DNA of 64,000 bases, from NCBI GenBank assembly GCA_934047225.1, contig OW203987.1:8087501-8151500 (forward strand), read 5' to 3'. Source of the stretch: Ypsolopha sequella. Taxonomy: Eukaryota > Arthropoda > Insecta > Lepidoptera > Ypsolophidae. This document shows positions 57,456-64,000 of this stretch, one piece after another. A program made the translations under genes and the position numbers. Below the pieces are notes generated by a model. It was not told the DNA's origin and ran no database searches. It saw only the letters and a program-made list of their open reading frames with translations. Positions within the stretch are counted from its first letter, which is position 1; each line of letters begins with the position of its first letter.

Positions 57456-57848
57456 CTTATGGTTAAACGTCAGTCGCTCGGTACAAAGTGCACAACTTAA
57501 CTTTGTTTTTCTTGTTATGAAGTTAAAAGTGAAAAAGACGGTATATAGCAATTCACTGCCAACAGTTTAGTATAAGTTGGGTTTATAAATCAACAACTTG
57601 AAATGAAATGCACAAATGACTATCGAATTTGTCCAAACAAGCTTCAAATGCTGTTTCAAGTTTGTTGTGACAAAATCATGGTTGATTGTGCATTAAATTT
57701 CAAGCTGTTAATTTAAAAACCAAACTTATACTGAAATATTGGCGTGAATTTTCAAAAGACCAATATCTTTTTCACTTTTAACTTCTTAACAAGAAAAACA
57801 AATTTAAGTTGGGCGCTTTGTACCGTGCGACTGATTTTTAACCATAAG
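57456..57848. mobile_element. Foldback element (copy B of 47259-47651)
   Basis: Identical duplicate. Confidence 0.8.
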
Positions 57849-58751
57849 ACATCTAAATCTTGAAGCGGACTCAAATATTTAAATTATAACACTTCAAATA
57901 ACAAATTTTAAATTTTGCAAATAACAAACTTATGTTATAAATTTTCCAATTTAGTGATTAGTCATATTATATCAAATTTAAGCAAACAAATAATGATCAA
58001 AATAAAAACAGGAACCTAAATGATAGATTACGAATTAAGTTTTCTAAAATTAAATGATAAAAAATTTAATTCTCGGATTCAAATTTTTTATTTTTATTTT
58101 TGCACCCTTTGACTCTCTTCAAACAATCCATATAATAAAACAGTAGAACCCGATGTGTCTGTACATCGAAGAAAAGTAATAAAAATAGAAAGGGGGTGAT
58201 TAAAGAAGAGTAATAGAACACAAATCAGCAATTTTTAGAATTCTTTTCTGTCTGTCTACCTGTTCGTTTGTTTGTTTGTTTGTTCGCGCATACCTCCGAA
58301 TCTACTGAACGGATTTGGATGTGGTTTTTTTATTATCATCTAAGTGACCCAGTTCAACATGTTAATTAATATTAATTTACATTAAAAGACCCTTGAAAGT
58401 AAAAAGGAAGTAAAATTTATCAAATTGACATTTTTAAAGAAGCGTAACAAGAGAGACTAACTATGAGAGTTCCTTTTCTCTTTTTTTCGTAAACTTTGTA
58501 CGAAAAATAGGATTTTGTTCTGGCGAGGTTACACCAGAGAGTATTTTGGTTTGGCCAGTCATGCATATAAAGCGAATTGTTTGTTGTGAAACTAGCGAGA
58601 ATTTGATTGATGTTCTACGATATACCAATACGTACAGTTTACATGGAAACACTGAACTGAAAGTTTGTGGATTGCCAATATTATTCATATTTTTTAACTA
58701 CTGTCGTTTTTTCAGCTGACTTCTTTTTTATTATTATTACATACGGCTTGA

Positions 58752-59132
58752 ATAAAAATTCAAAAAATTCAAAATTCAAAAAGTTTATTTTGCAAAGTAG
58801 GTATATATAATACACGTTTCACAAGTCAAATTTTAATCTTATAAAAATATATGTAATAAAATAATAAATGTACATGAACTACTTAGATTAAATGTTTATT
58901 TAATTTATGTAGCAATATATATACGATTAAAATTATAGGTAAAATATTATTATACAAGGTAAAATCCAATCAACCGCCCGCACCCATACCGGAGACCCGG
59001 CCAGGGACCAGGAACAGGTTCAATGATCACCAACCGAGCCCCCAGCACGAATCCAGGCAGCCGACCAAATCCCATCCTATATACTCGTACTACATAGTAA
59101 TAGGTTACATATATAAATACATGCCTACCTCC
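58752..59132 (-). mobile_element. Non-LTR 3' end (copy B of 48555-48935)
   Basis: Identical duplicate. Confidence 0.7.
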
Positions 59133-59704
59133 GCCTACTCACGTGTGATTGTTGTTGACTATATGCCAACCGTTTCACCGATACAATTTCGGCATTATCA
59201 AGGCGAGTGTTGTTCTTAGGGCTACTTCTTGATTACCTCTTGTTACGTATATGTAATATAGATAAAGAAAAGTTATTATAACAGTGCTAACTAAAAAGGA
59301 GGTTTTTATAAATAGTTTTTGACATAAAATAAAACTCAAAGTGATCTAGTGGTTTGAACATATTTACCACCAATCCGTAGTGGCACATTATTTGTTTTCC
59401 CTTCGGTGGGCATAGTACGGAATGTTATTGTTCGTAATAGTACGCTTTTAACTCTGATGGTGCGTGAGCTATTTCTGATTATCGCGAGCTTTTCAAGTTG
59501 CAATAGTTGCAATGTTAAATGGTTCATACACCAAGGAGTTAAAAGCGGATTTCCCATTATCTCACTCTCACATGCCATCCATAATAGCATTTTGAAGGGA
59601 TAATACGTCACCTTACAAAGGACCAATCTGATGTCAAAAATGCAATTCCCGCACTAAATCAATAATCAATATACTGTACGGCCGCAATATTGTACGCACA
59701 ATAC

Positions 59705-59768
59705 CTGTACAGAAGGCGGTCGTGAAGTTAGTCACAGATGGCTAGCTTCACGCGCGCTTTCTGTACAG
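59705..59768. mobile_element. 64-bp MITE (copy B of 49508-49571)
   Basis: Identical duplicate. Confidence 0.73.
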
Positions 59769-59827
59769 AACAATACAACAAAGAGTCAAAAGGGAATTAT
59801 TTTTTAAATCTCAATGATAGGATACAT

Positions 59828-60112
59828 TGGCAGCAGTAGCTCAGGGGTAGAACGCTGGCCTCTCAGATTTGTGTGCATAGTATTTGTTCTTACTTACCAC
59901 TTGCTGAACAGTGAAGGAAAACATCGTGAGGAAACAAACCTGCATGGCCTAAAAAGCGTGTATTTGTGCCCGAAGGCTCACCACCCATCACGTTGGGACG
60001 TAATAATCGTCTGAAAAACGCGGGTGTACCGATTGTTGACTGTGACTTATATTTCACAGTTCACACTCAGAACACCTCTGACACCCCCTCGGAGATTCAT
60101 GTCGAGACCATA
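59828..60112 (+). mobile_element. SINE lacking box B (copy B of 49631-49915)
   Basis: Identical duplicate. Confidence 0.78.
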
Positions 60113-61395
60113 TATAGTAGAAAGCATCTGAGACCTAGGGATATGAGCGCGCTCGGCCACAAGTACTCCCCCGGTACCGCTTCTCATAAAATCATAGCGG
60201 AGCACGACGAATCGCTTGGTGGCATGATTTCGTCTTGAGGGTAGTATGTACTTAGACAAACTTAATGCTATTAGCTTTCTCTTCCAGTTAACCTTTGTTG
60301 ATAGGGATAGTGCCAGATACGTTTATCAATTAACAAAATCATGTTTGATATTTAATTGTACTGATAAACAATATTTATTTAACCTACATAAAATTAAGTA
60401 GTTACATGTATATATTATCTACCCATAAACACAAAATAATATACATATAAACATAAATATAATCCATAAATACATAACAATACATTGGTAGTTACGAGAT
60501 ACAAAATGACTCAGGGGAACATGTGAATTTTACAAGTTAGGTGTCTGATTCTGTAGATGTAGATAGTGTTGATAGGCTATGGTTTTGAAAGTAGAGATAG
60601 AGGGAGATTGACGGATATTAAGAAGAATGATTGCTCATACAGTAGAGATATGCCAAGGCCGAGGACCAGTTGAAGAGAAAAGATAGTAAGTTAGTTAGGT
60701 GTTGGTCTCTGTCCAGGGTGCGTTAAACTTCTGAAAACTTCTGTTTTGATTTTAGTGCTCTCAGAACTTTTTTTTTTAATGAAATACATAATGTTATAAA
60801 ATCTTCTCTTTAAAAAGAAATGCGCATACTGCAGCCGTATCCCGGTCTAGAGCTCTCAGCATTTGACAGAAATTGATTAGACCACCGTTCCCCTAGACCG
60901 AACGGACGGGCAAACGATATAGACACCCATTTGTAACCTCCACAAGTAGACACTGTTACATTTATGATCTCTTTGCGACACTGACATATTTTGCTGTTGG
61001 ATGGAACTGGATACTTGACAAATATCCCACTGTTGCAGCGCAGCTTGGTAGGGTACTGCATCATATAAATACGGCTGACATTCTACAATACTTTGAAAAA
61101 CAGATATTACACTCACTCGTTATTGACTATGTGCCAACTGTTTCACCGATACAATTTCTGTTCAATACGTCAAGTGTTAGACATGTCAAGTATACAATTT
61201 TAGATAATTTATATTTTTATCTAAATAACATAAAGTAAGTAATTATTCAAAAATAATAAAAAAAATCATAGGTATTAACGTAATCTGAACTTAAAATTAG
61301 AAATAAAATTATAAATAAACGAGTAAAAACACATTATATAAAAAGAGAATGAATTTTTAAATCGAAACAGACATCTAAACTAAATAAAGTATTTT

Positions 61396-61642
61396 GTTTA
61401 GCCGGCCATCGCTGCCATGGGGCAGAGGACCCAAGACACTGGCGGCATTACCTCGCTGATTCTTTGTCTGAAGTAAGCTTCAGTCCTTGGGTCACCCAAA
61501 ACGCCAACCAGGCACGACGTTGTGTCCTTAGAGAGCCGTCGCGCATCGGGCTCCCACGGTCTGAACGTTTCTACGCCAAACGGCACAAACATGCAACCCT
61601 CTCCTAGGACCGCATATTTGCGCCGCTTGTTGCCTAGATTAT
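61396..61642 (-). pseudogene. Retroelement-like fragment (copy B of 51199-51445)
   Basis: Identical duplicate; same caveats on family. Confidence 0.43.
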
Positions 61643-62165
61643 GTCATCACCATCAAGTGCCATCTCCAAAAATAAAAATTAAATAAAATATATTTATTTA
61701 TGTAATGTAGGTATAACTGATACACTTATTACAAGTCGGTTTTAATGTAATATAAGTAATTAAATAATCTATGTGTTTAGACAATAGTTAGATGTAATAA
61801 ATAATAACACACAGGGAAATGATAAATGTTGGGTTAACTTAAATTTAATTAAGAAATCCCGGAGGTCGGTGACCATTTGTCTATATGTCTTCCTATCGTC
61901 TGTCATGCGAAATAGTTCATCTGTACTTTCCACTGCGAGCCAGTCTCTTACATAGTCCATGATGTTCGCCTTAGATTACATACATACCTATATATTTCAG
62001 CGCAATTCTTGGCCTTCGATATAAATCCATCCTTTAATCAAGAGTAGCATACTATACTTTATACCATGACTACGAGAAAAAGAAAGATTTAAGTGAAAAT
62101 TTTCATAAACACAGGTGTTAACACATCTTCTTTATATATTCAAAAAAAAAACATAATACCTATGT

Positions 62166-62333
62166 ATTGTGTATGTTGCCATCGCAAAGTTTTCATTGGT
62201 TTCCGTTAATAAGAATTTCAAAGACCACTTGACGTTCTAGAAACAGCGACCAAAGGGACAAACCACTAAAAATGTTCAAGTTCTAATTTACAGAAACCAA
62301 TGGAAACTTTGCGATGGCAGCATATACAAATAT
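62166..62333. mobile_element. MITE (copy B of 51969-52136)
   Basis: Identical duplicate. Confidence 0.78.
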
Positions 62334-62481
62334 ACGGTTTTGTTGAATAACTATTGCGTTATTGTAACTATTGGGTTAAGTGTTCTGTTTTGATTAATTA
62401 GAAAAATGCGGGTTTTTCACAATCCGGCTGCGAAACCGCTCTTAATTTTCCAAGCCAACAAATTCAGTCATAAGCTGGTGA

Positions 62482-62822
62482 TTGTATGATCGCAAATCTG
62501 CTATTTTTGTAAATGCTACCAATTATCACGACGACAAGAGCTCGACTGACAGAAAGCGCAGCGCGAACACTGAACTATATTCTGTGACTAAACGCCCAAG
62601 GCCTTTCCGAGTCCAGGCCAGTCACTCTCTTAACACGATCGCAACCACCTTTTGCTACGGCGTAGCAAGGACTATAGTCCCATTGTTTTTGTGCTTTGTA
62701 AGCCCGCTACGCCTTAATCCGAACGTAAATACGCGTCAGGGGCAAATTATGTGTTAACTGTGCCCAGCGAGATTTGAACCCTCGACTCTAATAGACCAAA
62801 AAGGTAATCAATCAGTCACCCT
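62482..62822 (-). mobile_element. Probable SINE (copy B of 52285-52625)
   Basis: Identical duplicate. Confidence 0.53.
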
Positions 62823-63757
62823 TACTACTGTGTAATAAAGTTGACTTTACAATAAACTTGTGTCTTGATCATAGTGAGTAATAGAACGTTCACACATTGA
62901 TTGATGACTGTTGAACATACTGAAATTGTATTGATCGTGATAAATGGCTGTTCTTTGTCTCTGCCTTATGCACAAACCAAACTTGTTTTTACTGAAGCTT
63001 TGCTTACTCATACAAAATTCGGACAAATGCCTACAAGAGGCGAAAGGAGAATACATATTGCTGGCCGATGATAATGGCATTTCTGAAAATTTTAATTTTT
63101 CTCTTCCCAGTCCAATTAAAGTAATAAAGATTTCCGTGAACGAAAATATTGATCCAAAACTCGCAATTTAAGTGAAATGTGATCTGTAACAATTCTCAAT
63201 CAGGGTCAAAGAACGTACTAGTGATGTGTAGACGTATTGTTTTATATTAAGATTACACAGTTTTATTTTTTTTTGTTTGTCTTCGAAGAACCCTTCGAAG
63301 AATAATTATATAAATGTAAGAAAATATTATTCTTAGAATGTAAGACAAAAGTAAATTTAATCAAAATTCTTCAAGGCATCATGTGAAATATTCTTTTTGT
63401 AAAATTTTCCTAATTTAACTAACAAGGTGCTTTGTGTTCCAAATTAACAAAGTAACTCAACACCTCGTCAAAAGTTCGTTAAATCTGTCACGATAATAAT
63501 GTTACTAAACGTGATAATATTTACAAGTTACTTGCTAGGGGGTAACGCTCGTGTTGCTCGTATTAGTGTAACTTTATCAGCAAGCTATAATCAGGCTCGT
63601 ATACAGGGAGTTGTTTTGGTTGTCGTATCTCCCCCCCCCCCCACGAATCATAGTTTTACTGTACTTAAGACATATCACCGTAAAAAATATTTTGGTGATA
63701 CGTGAACCTCAGGTGATAATCATCAGGTGGTATCACTCTGGGTGATACAGGTGTTAG

Positions 63758-64000
63758 AGCTGATGCCGGGCTCGACTGTGGAAGTACCACCATCTTACTT
63801 GGAGACCCCCTCGAAGTAATTCGGGGGAGAGTAAGAGGACAGCTCAGAGGCAAAAAACCAAGAGGCTCACAATGCCTGGGACCGATGGATGGTGGTATCC
63901 ATCCCTAATAGCTGGGTTTTATATGGAACAGACTGGTGATGGGCAGTGGCGTCACTGGTGCGAGGGTTCCGGCACCGCGCTCACCAACCCGCCTGCCCAG
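63758..64000 (+). mobile_element. Non-LTR 3'-end repeat, continuing past the window
   Basis: Matches 36771-37010 throughout (AGAGGCAAAAAACCAAGAGG, CCTGGGACCGATGGATGG, GGAACAGACTGGTGATGGGC, GGTTCCGGCACCGCGCTCAC). It carries the right duplication breakpoint at 63842/63843. Its YVQQWT-coding end would lie beyond position 64000. Confidence 0.78.

Larger units (their letters stand above)
53646..63842 (+). repeat. Tandem segmental duplication, copy B (10,197 bp)
   Basis: Copy of 43448-53645. Every feature listed for copy A is present here at +10198 before about 54890 and +10197 after it. The left end lacks the first 45 bp of the MITE. The right end continues into the complete non-LTR repeat, which marks the original right flank. 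Confidence 0.96.

Noticed and set aside
53646..63842. Copy B as a transposed mobile unit
   Set aside because: The ends are not TIRs, LTRs or tails and there is no target duplication. It is directly adjacent to copy A with a 2-bp microhomology junction.

Overview
The window looks like non-coding DNA, either intergenic or deep intronic, from an insect genome, most likely a moth or butterfly (Lepidoptera). This rests on three things: an AT-rich background, no open frame longer than 158 codons, and dense repeats of kinds I know from lepidopteran genomes. Those repeats are tRNA-derived SINEs, 3'-truncated non-LTR retrotransposon ends with simple tails, the YVQQWT-type endonuclease/reverse-transcriptase C-terminus, the CTAGCTGTTGCCCGCGAC-like motif, and many TIR elements (MITEs). 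Species is not determinable by eye. I found no complete host gene. The one candidate host exon is a 66-bp block at 29012-29077, and it is tentative.

Layout. 1-9.2 kb holds a long-TIR MITE at the left edge, an 18-bp tandem repeat, a SINE and a textbook hAT deletion derivative with an 8-bp target-site duplication (8734-9121). 9.4-17.5 kb holds several MITEs and retroelement fragments. 18.7-19.8 kb holds a nested insertion, a 963-bp TA-flanked element inside an older MITE whose uninterrupted relative lies at 44976-45167. 20-29 kb is mainly non-LTR 3' ends, SINEs and TTAA-flanked elements. 30172-30470 is a perfect 136-bp inverted repeat with a 27-bp spacer. 32-43 kb holds more fragments, including a decayed BEL/Pao gag with a CX2CX4HX4C knuckle (38528-38937, minus) and a 5'-truncated endonuclease/RT C-terminus (40599-40929, minus).

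43448-63842 is a head-to-tail duplication of a 10.2-kb unit. The offset between copies is 10198, then 10197 after one A is lost from a homopolymer near 44690/54890. I found no other difference, although I did not compare every base. The breakpoints fall inside two unrelated repeats, a 126-bp MITE on the left and a non-LTR 3'-end repeat on the right, and the junction shares 2 bp. It is either a very recent duplication or an assembly artefact. The unit contains SINEs, MITEs, a foldback element, a minisatellite and retroelement remnants, but no recognisable gene.

Nothing here forms a pathway or operon. The contents are explained by successive transposition, deletion and one late segmental duplication.
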